Positions 53,583 to 60,752 of a stretch of 64,000 bases of DNA are shown in pieces (position 1 is the stretch's first letter; each line of letters starts with the position of its first letter). Under the pieces are notes generated by a model. That model did no database searches. It saw only the letters and a list, made by a program, of their open reading frames with translations, and was not told where the DNA came from. A program made the translations under genes and the position numbers. This DNA comes from Flavobacteriales bacterium (GTDB lineage Bacteria; Bacteroidota; Bacteroidia; JACJYZ01): positions 248,001 through 312,000 of the forward strand of contig JACJYZ010000004.1 of assembly GCA_020635855.1 (NCBI GenBank), read 5' to 3'.

Positions 53583-54236
53583 TCAGCCGGTCAGGTGGCT
53601 TTCAGCCCATCCCTTTAACACGTCCGCATCCACTTTGTGCGCCCCCGAAAACCGGTGCAGGCGATAGGGAATCTCATGGGTTTCAAAGAAACGCTGTTGT
53701 TGTTCAATGGCACTTTCCGGAAAGAAGGGATCCTCATCACCCACGAAAAAATGCGGCCGCAGGCGATCCAGCAGCTCCCTGCTTTCCTCCATGGGCAGGT
53801 CCGGTGGAAACACACCGGCCCATAACAGCAGATGGTCGATAGGGCTGGATTGGTTAGCCAGCCAGCGGCAAACCGTTGACGCTCCCTGCGAGAAGCCCAG
53901 CGCCACCACTTGTGTATCCGGCTGCACCTGCGCCATCACATGTGCGTAGATGCTGTTCAACAGATGTACATAGTTGGCAATGTCGGTGAGGCGATCTTCA
54001 CGCGTCATCCAGGAAGCCACCACATTTCCGTCGAACCCCTTGCGGTAAAACCGGTGCAGTCCCTCAGGCGCCACAATCAAGCGATGCGGTGCCTGCAAGG
54101 GTTCGAACCAGGCAAGAAAATCCGGGGCCAGCTGTGCATATCCGTGCAGCACGAACCACGCTTCGCGTGCCGCCGCGGGATCACCCAGGGTGAAGTACCG
54201 GGCGGAGATCTCTACCGGGATGTGTTGTTGTTGCAT
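53583..54236 (-). CDS. Alpha/beta hydrolase, phospholipase/carboxylesterase-like
   Basis: 217 residues, cytoplasmic. The nucleophile elbow is ALGFSQGASTVCRWL (Ser in GFSQG), the acid Asp is in FFVGDEDPFFPES, and the His is in FSGAHKVDADVLKGW. This is the arrangement of the small Abhydrolase_2 esterases. The substrate is unknown. It starts at the stop of the DUF4440-like gene and is probably co-transcribed with it. Confidence 0.85.
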   Translation of the reverse strand: MQQQHIPVEISARYFTLGDPAAAREAWFVLHGYAQLAPDFLAWFEPLQAPHRLIVAPEGLHRFYRKGFDGNVVASWMTREDRLTDIANYVHLLNSIYAHVMAQVQPDTQVVALGFSQGASTVCRWLANQSSPIDHLLLWAGVFPPDLPMEESRELLDRLRPHFFVGDEDPFFPESAIEQQQRFFETHEIPYRLHRFSGAHKVDADVLKGWAESHLTG

Positions 54237-54661
54237 CAGCTGGTGTGATCAAGCACGCACACCCATTGTCCGTTGATCTTTTTCCAGATCAATACGAATG
54301 CACCGCCGGGTGTGTCTTTTTCGCGTTGCAGTTTCCACAGGCCCAGTACCATTGCCTGATCGGTACCGGCGGGTTCAACCGAGAGGATGGTGAAGGCGAG
54401 CTGACCCATGGCGGCCTTGTCGGGATAGTGTTCCTTGTACCTTTTCAGGGTGGGTGCATATCCGTACCGGATGCCTTCCTTGCCGAGAAAGCGCAGGCTG
54501 TCGGATTCCCAATAGCCGTTCATGAAGCTGTCCATATCACCCCGGTTCCATGCGGCTTGCTGGCGACCCATGATGGCGCGGATGGAATCCGCATCAGCCT
54601 TGGGAACGGTTTGGGCGAAAATGGAAGAAGAGATGAACAGCAGGAATAAAATGCGAAACAT
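54236..54661 (-). CDS. Exported SnoaL/DUF4440-like (NTF2-fold) protein
   Basis: 141 residues with a signal peptide (MFRILFLLFISSSIFAQ). The mature domain has the NTF2-like pattern: DADSIRAIMGRQQAAWNRGD, MDSFMNGYWESDSLRFLG, then ILSVEPAGTDQAMVLGLWKL and a closing strand WVCVLDHTS. The family includes calcium/calmodulin-kinase-association-like and polyketide cyclase-like folds with many unknown roles. I chose the ATG at 54661, which gives a clean signal peptide; the frame extends to 54733 into the repeat region. Confidence 0.82.
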   Translation of the reverse strand: MFRILFLLFISSSIFAQTVPKADADSIRAIMGRQQAAWNRGDMDSFMNGYWESDSLRFLGKEGIRYGYAPTLKRYKEHYPDKAAMGQLAFTILSVEPAGTDQAMVLGLWKLQREKDTPGGAFVLIWKKINGQWVCVLDHTS

Positions 54662-54696
54662 GATGTTGGAATTGGTGAGGAATAAAGATACCCAAG

Positions 54697-54726
54697 TTTG
54701 TGGTTTGTGGTTTGTGGTTAGGTCAG
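54697..54726 (+). repeat. Left arm of an imperfect 30-bp inverted repeat (26/30)
   Basis: T/G-rich sequence made of TTTGTGG units, ending TTAGGTCAG. Its reverse complement matches 57030-57059 at 26 of 30 positions. It lies upstream of the DUF4440-like gene start and next to the stop of the lipoprotein gene. Confidence 0.72.
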
Positions 54727-54742
54727 CGCTCAAATTGGCAGG

Positions 54743-55402
54743 TCATTTCAACTTCAGAAATTCTCTCCCCTCAACAAACAAATCGGAATTGAGCAGGGTT
54801 TTTAGTTCCCTTCGCGTGGGTTTGACACGATACGAGACCACCTCCTGATCTTCATCCCGGATCTCTTCCACCGGCATCATGGTTTTCAGCTTTTCCATTT
54901 CTTCCTCACCTCCGGTCACCGAACGCAGTGACAGTTTTCCGTGCTTGTCAAACTCCAGTAATTGCACGCCCCAATCATTGCCATCGGTTCTTTTATTCAG
55001 GAAATATCTTCTCCTGAAGTACCTCAACCTTTGGTCGTCTGAAGAAACCTCAAAGAGCGTATCGGAAAAATCGACGTGAACAATGACAGAGTCTTGTTCA
55101 AAGTGTACGGGATAACCACGCTCGCTCCCATTTTTGTAAATCATTCCATCCTTTACTTGCACGCCTTTCATTGTATCCAATTCCAATCGGGATAGTTTGG
55201 AAATCAAGTGCCACGATTGCACCACATGCGTTTCATCTATGGTGAGTAGTGAACTGTCGCCCGGACAGAGATAGTTTCCCTGAAATCGTTTTTTGAATCT
55301 GAACATATCCTTCACTCCGGCCGGCTGGGGTTCCTCGAAATTGAGTACCGGCTCGCACGCGGAAAGAATCAACAAAAGAGGTATCAGATATTTCAGGTGC
55401 AT
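54743..55402 (-). CDS. Putative lipoprotein of unknown function
   Basis: 219 residues with a lipobox signal (MHLKYLIPLLLILSAC). The mature part is beta-rich and charged (QGNYLCPGDSSLLTIDETHV) with no family I recognise. It lies just inside the imperfect inverted repeat (54697 / 57030). Codon use looks normal for this genome, unlike the next gene at 55551. Confidence 0.78.
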   Translation of the reverse strand: MHLKYLIPLLLILSACEPVLNFEEPQPAGVKDMFRFKKRFQGNYLCPGDSSLLTIDETHVVQSWHLISKLSRLELDTMKGVQVKDGMIYKNGSERGYPVHFEQDSVIVHVDFSDTLFEVSSDDQRLRYFRRRYFLNKRTDGNDWGVQLLEFDKHGKLSLRSVTGGEEEMEKLKTMMPVEEIRDEDQEVVSYRVKPTRRELKTLLNSDLFVEGREFLKLK

Positions 55403-55550
55403 AAGGAAGTGTTTGTCGTTTCTGGTTTGTGGTGGGCGGCTGTTATTTTGGGCTGGCCAGGTGTGAATTGGAAATCAGCGACACAGGCGTATATAAAAGA
55501 TTCGTAAATTTAGTTCACGTGATCAAAGGTAGTATCTAACTCAATGCCCA

Positions 55551-56204
55551 ATGAAGTACATGATGTTTATTCGAGTTGGCAAGAATAGTCATATTGATGC
55601 CCTTCAGCGTAAAGGAGAAATTTATTGCAATACAACTAAGTTCTTTAGGAATCTGGAAGAAAAAGAAACGGTACAAGGTGATACTAACGAAAACAGATCG
55701 ATTATAAAGCAAGTTAGTAATGTTGAGATCCTAATAGATGGAAAACCAATTGCCAAAGCCCATTCTGCGCAATTGTATGCTGATCACCCCAACAGCGATG
55801 GAAACATTTACTGTTTGTATGGAGTAAATTCCAATCAAGCGGACACCGCGATGACAGGGCGCCAAAAGATTTCTATTGATCCAAGAGTGATGAATTTTGG
55901 CACAAGTGCGTTGTTAATATACAACCCACAAGAATTTAAATTTCGGATAGAAAGCACTCTTAATAGTTTATCCAAGGAATTTCATTTTTCATCCGTGAAA
56001 TACTATGACCCAAAATCCTATGAGGGTGGGCTGGGGCCTTTCTGCAAATCAGAGGACTATAAATACCAACAGGAAGTGCGATTGTGGATTCCAAGTGATA
56101 TGGATCAACCATTCAAATTTTCAATTGGTGATATTTCTGACATTAGCTATAAGTTTCCGATAGCTGACCTAGATAAAATAGGGGTTGAACATATATCGAT
56201 TTGA
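55551..56204 (+). CDS. Hypothetical AT-rich accessory protein
   Basis: 217 residues (starts MKYMMFIRVGKNSHIDALQR). The KGEIYCNTTKFFRNLEEKE segment and a following GDTNE resemble a widespread family of unnamed proteins with short N-terminal FxKxG and FRNLE-type motifs, sometimes near defence genes; I cannot name it. No signal peptide, no membrane helix, no catalytic motif that I can see. The AT-rich composition and a position beside a PIN toxin pair suggest horizontal transfer. It is divergent from the lipoprotein gene. Confidence 0.65.
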   Translation: MKYMMFIRVGKNSHIDALQRKGEIYCNTTKFFRNLEEKETVQGDTNENRSIIKQVSNVEILIDGKPIAKAHSAQLYADHPNSDGNIYCLYGVNSNQADTAMTGRQKISIDPRVMNFGTSALLIYNPQEFKFRIESTLNSLSKEFHFSSVKYYDPKSYEGGLGPFCKSEDYKYQQEVRLWIPSDMDQPFKFSIGDISDISYKFPIADLDKIGVEHISI

Positions 56205-56263
56205 ATCGCACGCCTTATACCAACCCGCTATTCTTATTGCAAATCCATTCATGATTACCCCAA

Positions 56264-56656
56264 CTATCTTCCGACAATCTGCAATCCATGAATATATGCA
56301 AAGTGGCGCACGTTCAATGTTGCCAGTTTGAGTCCGTGCAAAAGGGTGGTGGCGCCGATAAACAAGTCCGGTATATCCAACTGTCTGCGATCCTGCTTCA
56401 ATTGCGTAAACACCTTAACAGCAGTTTTACTGGTCGCATGATCGAAAGGCAGTACGGATATTGTTTTGAAAAATCTTTCCCAATACACCTGCTGTTCGTC
56501 AGAACTACCCACATATATCTCATATGCTGTAACAGCAGATACGGCAAACTGGTGGTACGTTCCGGTCAACTCATATAAAAGCGACCTGGCTTTGTTCTTC
56601 TTTCGATAGAAGTCGATCAGAACCGATGTATCCAGGCAGATTACTTCCGACGCCAT
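56264..56656 (-). CDS. PIN-domain ribonuclease toxin, VapC-like
   Basis: 130 residues with PIN acidic residues D9 (CLDTSVLIDFY), E46 (TAYEIYVG) and D94/D97 (DIPDLFIGATTLL), then N115 (ATLNVRHF). VapC-like proteins cleave RNA and are neutralised by a co-encoded antitoxin. It overlaps the upstream gene by 16 bp, typical of a toxin-antitoxin operon. Confidence 0.88.
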   Translation of the reverse strand: MASEVICLDTSVLIDFYRKKNKARSLLYELTGTYHQFAVSAVTAYEIYVGSSDEQQVYWERFFKTISVLPFDHATSKTAVKVFTQLKQDRRQLDIPDLFIGATTLLHGLKLATLNVRHFAYIHGLQIVGR

Positions 56657-56853
56657 CGGGCAAACCTTTTCCTGCTTTCAAGAAAAGTCCTGTGCTGATC
56701 ATCGGTCATGACAGGTGCTTCTAACAACATTTGCCTGAAGTCCGCTATCCCGATTACAGGTATTTCCAGCTCTGCTTTCAACCTTGCACGTTGACTGGCC
56801 GGCAATTGTCTGATCAATTTGATTATCCGACGGTATTTTATTTCCGCTTTCAT
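56641..56853 (-). CDS. Putative antitoxin partner of the PIN toxin
   Basis: 70 residues, basic and helical (MKAEIKYRRIIKLIRQLPAS, then RARLKAELEIPVIGIADFRQ). No ribbon-helix-helix or AbrB fold is obvious, and sequence identity to a named antitoxin family cannot be judged by eye. The assignment rests on size, charge and its 16-bp overlap with the toxin gene. The ATG at 56853 is preferred over an upstream extension that runs into repeat DNA. Confidence 0.6.
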   Translation of the reverse strand: MKAEIKYRRIIKLIRQLPASQRARLKAELEIPVIGIADFRQMLLEAPVMTDDQHRTFLESRKRFARWRRK

Positions 56854-56993
56854 AAGCAACAACAATTTACGAAAAAAATGCTTGTGTGCTCTGCAGAGAG
56901 CGAGACAAAGGTCCGGATAGATTGTGGAATGCCAGGCGAATGTGCGGTTGTTTCTTTCACAAGTAAGACACATCATTCTTTTATCCTGAAAAC

Positions 56994-57017
56994 GGCACGG
57001 ATTACAAATCCCCGCCA
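56994..57017 (+). repeat. 24-nt intergenic repeat, copy 1
   Basis: A GGCACGGAT-ACAAATCC-CGCCA element with a small internal inverted repeat (GGATT ... AATCC). It matches 57611-57634 in the same orientation at 22 of 24 positions. It looks like a dispersed intergenic element of the kind common in Bacteroidota. Confidence 0.65.
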
Positions 57018-57029
57018 ACATACTTACGC

Positions 57030-57059
57030 CTGACCCAACCGCAAACCACAAACTACAAG
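57030..57059 (-). repeat. Right arm of the imperfect 30-bp inverted repeat (26/30)
   Basis: C/A-rich (CTGACCCAACCGCAAACC onward). Its reverse complement agrees with 54697-54726 at 26 of 30 bases. It overlaps the 3' end of the FMN-reductase gene by 7 bp. Confidence 0.72.
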
Positions 57060-57580
57060 CCCTCAATCATCCTTACCAACATCCTCAGTTCCGCTTCGGT
57101 TTTTGCATCTATCATCTCCCCCTCTTCCCCTACCTTTCCTTTCACACCTTTGATTAGCAGACATGTTTCTTCATGCACGATCGCCTGAACGGTTTGCATG
57201 ATCAGCTTCAGTTCTTCGTGTGCTTTTTCTCCGCTGGCCGAAGCCGTGATGATGCCCACCGGCTTATCCGAGAAAACGGTTGTGGACACGCACCATTCGA
57301 TGGCGTTCTTAAGCCGCGCCGGAATGCTGAACACATATTCGGGTGTGCAGATGATGACAGCATCCGCCTGCAGGATCTTTTCCCGGAAGTCCACCACCGC
57401 TGCAGGAACATTGGTATCGGTACGCTCGGTTTCGAAGTGCGGCAAAACCGACAGATCCTCGATGATGGACAGCTTGAACTTCCCTTCACCCAACCCTGCG
57501 ATGTACTTCAGAATGGACAGGTTGGATGAATGCCGGCTGGCACTGCCATTAATGGCAAGGATGTTTTTGATTGAAGACAT
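57053..57580 (-). CDS. NADPH-dependent FMN reductase-like flavoprotein
   Basis: 175 residues. A flavodoxin-like fold with the FMN-binding N-terminal NGSASRHSSNLSILKY and DAVIICTPEYVFSIPARLKN, a hallmark of the NADPH-dependent FMN reductase / azoreductase family. The physiological substrate is unknown. The gene ends within the right arm of the inverted repeat. Confidence 0.88.
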   Translation of the reverse strand: MSSIKNILAINGSASRHSSNLSILKYIAGLGEGKFKLSIIEDLSVLPHFETERTDTNVPAAVVDFREKILQADAVIICTPEYVFSIPARLKNAIEWCVSTTVFSDKPVGIITASASGEKAHEELKLIMQTVQAIVHEETCLLIKGVKGKVGEEGEMIDAKTEAELRMLVRMIEGL

Positions 57581-57610
57581 CCGGTAAAGATAGCAGCGTA
57601 GGACTAAAAA

Positions 57611-57634
57611 GGCACGGATGACAAATCCGCGCCA
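57611..57634 (+). repeat. 24-nt intergenic repeat, copy 2
   Basis: It matches 56994-57017 at 22 of 24 positions in the same orientation. It sits just upstream of the FMN-reductase gene start, so the two copies flank that gene. Confidence 0.65.
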
Positions 57635-57645
57635 GCAGGTGCAAC

Positions 57646-57675
57646 TCCTAATTTCTAATTCCTAACTTCTAATTA
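57646..57675 (+). repeat. Short TAATT-type tandem repeat
   Basis: Three TAATT motifs and one TAACT variant in 30 nt (TCCTAATTTCTAATTCC, then TAACTTCTAATTA). Such degenerate AT arrays are common near gene ends in Bacteroidota. It overlaps the stop of the 2-oxoacid dehydrogenase E1 gene. Confidence 0.55.
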
Positions 57676-59787
57676 ATAGTCAAGCAACTCCCCCATCGCT
57701 GCTGCCACCTTACTGGCGGATGGCAGCATCGTGGCTTCCAGGATGGAATTAAGGGGAATGGCAGGAAGGTTTTCTGAACCCACGATTCTCACCGGTGCAT
57801 CGAGGTTACGGAAGCAATCCTGCTGGATCTGTCCGGCCAGCGCCTGCGCGAATGTATTGTTCACCGCTTCTTCGGTGATCACCATGCAGCGACCGTGTTT
57901 GCGGATGGCGGCATACACCGTGTCTTTGTCCCACGGATTAAGTGTGCGCAGGTCGATGATCTCCACACGACCTGGATACGCTTTGGCCGCGGCTTTCGCC
58001 CAGTACACGCCCATGCCGTAGCACACCACCACCATGCTTTCACCGGCGAGGATGGATTCGGGGGATGCTTCCCGCACGATGCGCGCCTTGCCGAAAGGAA
58101 TGATATAGTCTTCGTCGGGTTCAACGGTTTTGGCGTCTTCGGTGCCTTTGATCTTGGACCAGTACAGTCCTTTGTGCTCGAAGATCACCACCGGGTTGGG
58201 GTCATAGAATGCTGCTTTCATCAGACCCTTGAGGTCGGCACCGGTCGACGGGTATGCTACCTTCACCCCCTTGATGTTGAGCACTACACTTTCTACGCTT
58301 GAGGAGTGGTACGGACCACCGCTGCCGTATGCACCGATGGGCACGCGCAGCACCATGCTCACCGGCCACTTGCCGTCGGAGAGGTAATAGCTGCGGCTCA
58401 CCTCTGTGAACAGCTGGTTCAGTCCGGGCCAGATGTAATCGGCGAACTGCACTTCCACGATGGGTTTGAGTCCGACCGCCGACATGCCTACCGTGCTGCC
58501 GATGATGAAAGCTTCCTGGATGGGTGTATTGAACACGCGGTTCTTACCGAATTTGCCGGCCAGCGTTGCGGCTTCGCGGAACACACCGCCGAGCCGTTTG
58601 CCCACATCCTGGCCATACAACAAACACTCTTTGTGTTTTTCCATCAGCTCACGAATGGCAAACAGTGCGCTGTCTACCATCACCGTCTTTTCTTTACCCT
58701 TCGGAGAGCGTTCGCCTTTCTCTTCGGTTACGGGGGTGGGTGCAAACACATGTTTGAAGAGATCTTCAGGATGCGGGTCTTCGGCATTGGATGCCTGGTC
58801 ATAATCGGCCTGCACCTGGTTTTGCACCTTGAGGGCGATGGCGTCGAGGGTGTCTTCCGAAATGCCGGCATCCATGAGTTGCTGACGAAAACGGGGATAC
58901 GGGTCGCGTTCTTTGTGATCCGGCAGGTCGTCGCGGTACCACTCCATGCGCACGCCGGATGTGTGGTGGTTGAGCAGCGGCACCTTGGCATGCACGAGAA
59001 ACGGGCGGCGTTCTTTGCGGATGAGCGAGATCACTTCCTGCAGAGTTTGGTAGGATGTGAAGAAGTCGGCCCCGTCTATTTTGCGACTTTCAATACCATG
59101 AAATCCGCGGATGTATTCTGAGGCATCCTGGGCGCGGGTTTCTTCAGCGCTGGCGGAGATGTCCCACTCATTGTCCTGCACAAGATAGAGGATGGGAAAC
59201 TGGTGAAGGGCAGCCATCTGGAAGGCTTCCGCCACTTCTCCTTCGGTGATGGAAGCATCTCCGAAAGAACACAGCACCACCGGGTTTTCACCACCGAAGT
59301 CTTTTGCTATGCCTTCCTTCTCCTTATACTGGATACCCATGGCCACACCGGTGGTAGGGATCGCCTGCATACCGGTAGCTGAGGACTGGTGTGGGATCTT
59401 GGGTTTATCGGGATCGTTCAGACTGGGGTGACTGTAATACGTGCGACCACCTGAGAACGGGTCGTCGCGTTTGGCCAGCAGTTGCAACATCAATTCATAC
59501 GGCTTCATGCCGATGGCCAGCAACATGGCATCATCGCGGTAGTAGGCGGAAAGATAGTCCTGGGGTTTCAGCAGAAGGCCTGCCGCAATCTGAATGGCCT
59601 CATGTCCCTTGGCTGTGGCATGCACATACTTGGATGTGACAGCGGCATTCTTCTCATACAGGGCCGCCATCGCCCTGGCCGTAGCCATGTGTTCCCAGGC
59701 CTGCAAAAGCACATGCTCAGAAGGACCCTGGGGCATTTTGCCACCAGCGCCTTTGGATCCCTTCTGACCATGTGAGGTCTCACTCAT
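57673..59787 (-). CDS. Fused alpha/beta E1 component of a 2-oxoacid dehydrogenase (branched-chain or pyruvate type)
   Basis: 704 residues from the ATG at 59787; a TTG at 59811 is an alternative. The N-terminal half is E1 alpha (GDASITEGEVAEAFQMAALH, VQDNEWDISASAEETRAQD, TPP motif with late DNEWD); the C-terminal half is E1 beta (IGSTVGMSAVGLKPIVEVQF, GAYGSGGPYHSSSVESV). It performs TPP-dependent decarboxylation of a 2-oxoacid. Specificity cannot be told; the fused form is common in Bacteroidota as a BCKDH-type enzyme. No E2 or E3 is adjacent. Upstream are a -7 box and a palindromic operator. Confidence 0.88.
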   Translation of the reverse strand: MSETSHGQKGSKGAGGKMPQGPSEHVLLQAWEHMATARAMAALYEKNAAVTSKYVHATAKGHEAIQIAAGLLLKPQDYLSAYYRDDAMLLAIGMKPYELMLQLLAKRDDPFSGGRTYYSHPSLNDPDKPKIPHQSSATGMQAIPTTGVAMGIQYKEKEGIAKDFGGENPVVLCSFGDASITEGEVAEAFQMAALHQFPILYLVQDNEWDISASAEETRAQDASEYIRGFHGIESRKIDGADFFTSYQTLQEVISLIRKERRPFLVHAKVPLLNHHTSGVRMEWYRDDLPDHKERDPYPRFRQQLMDAGISEDTLDAIALKVQNQVQADYDQASNAEDPHPEDLFKHVFAPTPVTEEKGERSPKGKEKTVMVDSALFAIRELMEKHKECLLYGQDVGKRLGGVFREAATLAGKFGKNRVFNTPIQEAFIIGSTVGMSAVGLKPIVEVQFADYIWPGLNQLFTEVSRSYYLSDGKWPVSMVLRVPIGAYGSGGPYHSSSVESVVLNIKGVKVAYPSTGADLKGLMKAAFYDPNPVVIFEHKGLYWSKIKGTEDAKTVEPDEDYIIPFGKARIVREASPESILAGESMVVVCYGMGVYWAKAAAKAYPGRVEIIDLRTLNPWDKDTVYAAIRKHGRCMVITEEAVNNTFAQALAGQIQQDCFRNLDAPVRIVGSENLPAIPLNSILEATMLPSASKVAAAMGELLDY

Positions 59788-59834
59788 TGATGTTGCAGTT
59801 CGAACAACCAAAACACACTTGCTTTACGTTGTTA

Positions 59835-59842
59835 CAAATATA
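59835..59842 (-). promoter_or_regulatory. Candidate -7 element (TATATTTG) for the fused E1 gene
   Basis: CAAATATA on the plus strand, 47 bp before the ATG at 59787. It overlaps the first of three ATACTG-type boxes, so a protein bound there would block the promoter. No -33 box is evident. Confidence 0.45.
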
Positions 59843-59909
59843 CTGTATTTTACGCTATATTCAGTATAATGTTGCTTGATTTAATTAAATCAAGAATATA
59901 ATACTGAAT
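59839..59909. promoter_or_regulatory. Operator-like palindromes upstream of the fused E1 gene
   Basis: A perfect 20-bp palindrome CTTGATTTAATTAAATCAAG at 59875-59894 is nested in a wider inverted repeat ATTCAGTAT (59859-59867) / ATACTGAAT (59901-59909). A further TATACTG at 59839-59845 pairs with CAGTATA at 59862-59868. Three ATACTG boxes thus cover the promoter from -7 upstream, as expected for repressor binding. Confidence 0.5.
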
Positions 59910-59964
59910 TTTGATGTGTAAGGGATATAATTATAGCATCCATCCATGCGCAGATGCAAAACCC

Positions 59965-60747
59965 TTATCGGGCGCCTTCCTTGAACTGGCGAATGGCGTT
60001 TGAGGTAAAATCGGAGAGGACGAGCTGACCGCTCATGGCGGCACGTTCTTCCAGGAGCTGGTCCCAATGGTCGGTGCCGGTCCACATGGCTTTTTTGAGG
60101 AGGGCCATGGCTTCCGGACTGCTGGTGGACAGCCGGCCGGCCAAGGTTTGAACGGCGGCGTCGAGTTCGATGAAGTTGGCGAAGATATCTATGTAAAGAC
60201 CTTTCTCCTTTGCCCAGACAGCATCCCGCCATTGGGTGGCATTGATAGCCAGATCGGAAAAGGCAGACAAACCCATCTTGCGTTCAACGGCCGGCCCTAC
60301 CACGAATGGTCCGATGCCGATGGCAAGTTCGCTCAGCTTCACGGAAGCGGAATCCATCGCCAGGCAGTAATCAACCGCCGAAGCCATGCCTACGCCGCCG
60401 CCCACGGCCTTGCCCTGCACCCTTCCGATGAGGAACTTGGGACATTTGCGTGCGGCATTGATCACGCGGGCAAACCCCATAAAGAAGGCTTTGCCGGTGT
60501 CGAAATCCTCAATCGACAACAGTTCATCAAAGGAAGCACCCGCGCAGAACGCTTTGTCTCCCTTGCTTTGGAGAATGATCACACGGGCTTCGTCATTGCC
60601 GCCCAGTTCTGTGATGGTATCGGCCAGTTGTTTCAGCACATGTCCCGGAAGGGAATTGCTTTTGGGGTGATGAAAGGTTACGGTAGCAATGCCCTTGTTA
60701 ATGGCAACTTCCACGCCGCCTTCTTGCATAATGGTTGATTCCGACAT
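59965..60747 (-). CDS. Enoyl-CoA hydratase/isomerase-family protein (crotonase fold)
   Basis: 260 residues. Crotonase motifs: GDKAFCAGASFDELLSI and QGKAVGGGVGMASAVDYCLA (oxyanion hole). The first crotonase Glu is replaced by Gly (VGM in place of CEL), while the second is kept (KLSELAIGIGPF). It starts 5 bp after the paaZ stop and is thus in the same operon. The window has no other paaF, so this may hydrate 2,3-dehydroadipyl-CoA, but the missing Glu makes the reaction uncertain. Confidence 0.75.
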   Translation of the reverse strand: MSESTIMQEGGVEVAINKGIATVTFHHPKSNSLPGHVLKQLADTITELGGNDEARVIILQSKGDKAFCAGASFDELLSIEDFDTGKAFFMGFARVINAARKCPKFLIGRVQGKAVGGGVGMASAVDYCLAMDSASVKLSELAIGIGPFVVGPAVERKMGLSAFSDLAINATQWRDAVWAKEKGLYIDIFANFIELDAAVQTLAGRLSTSSPEAMALLKKAMWTGTDHWDQLLEERAAMSGQLVLSDFTSNAIRQFKEGAR

Positions 60748-60752
60748 CCGGT

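Noticed and set aside
58306..59121. A 271-codon open frame opposite the fused E1 gene
   Set aside because: Same reason; the E1 motifs on the other strand are unambiguous.
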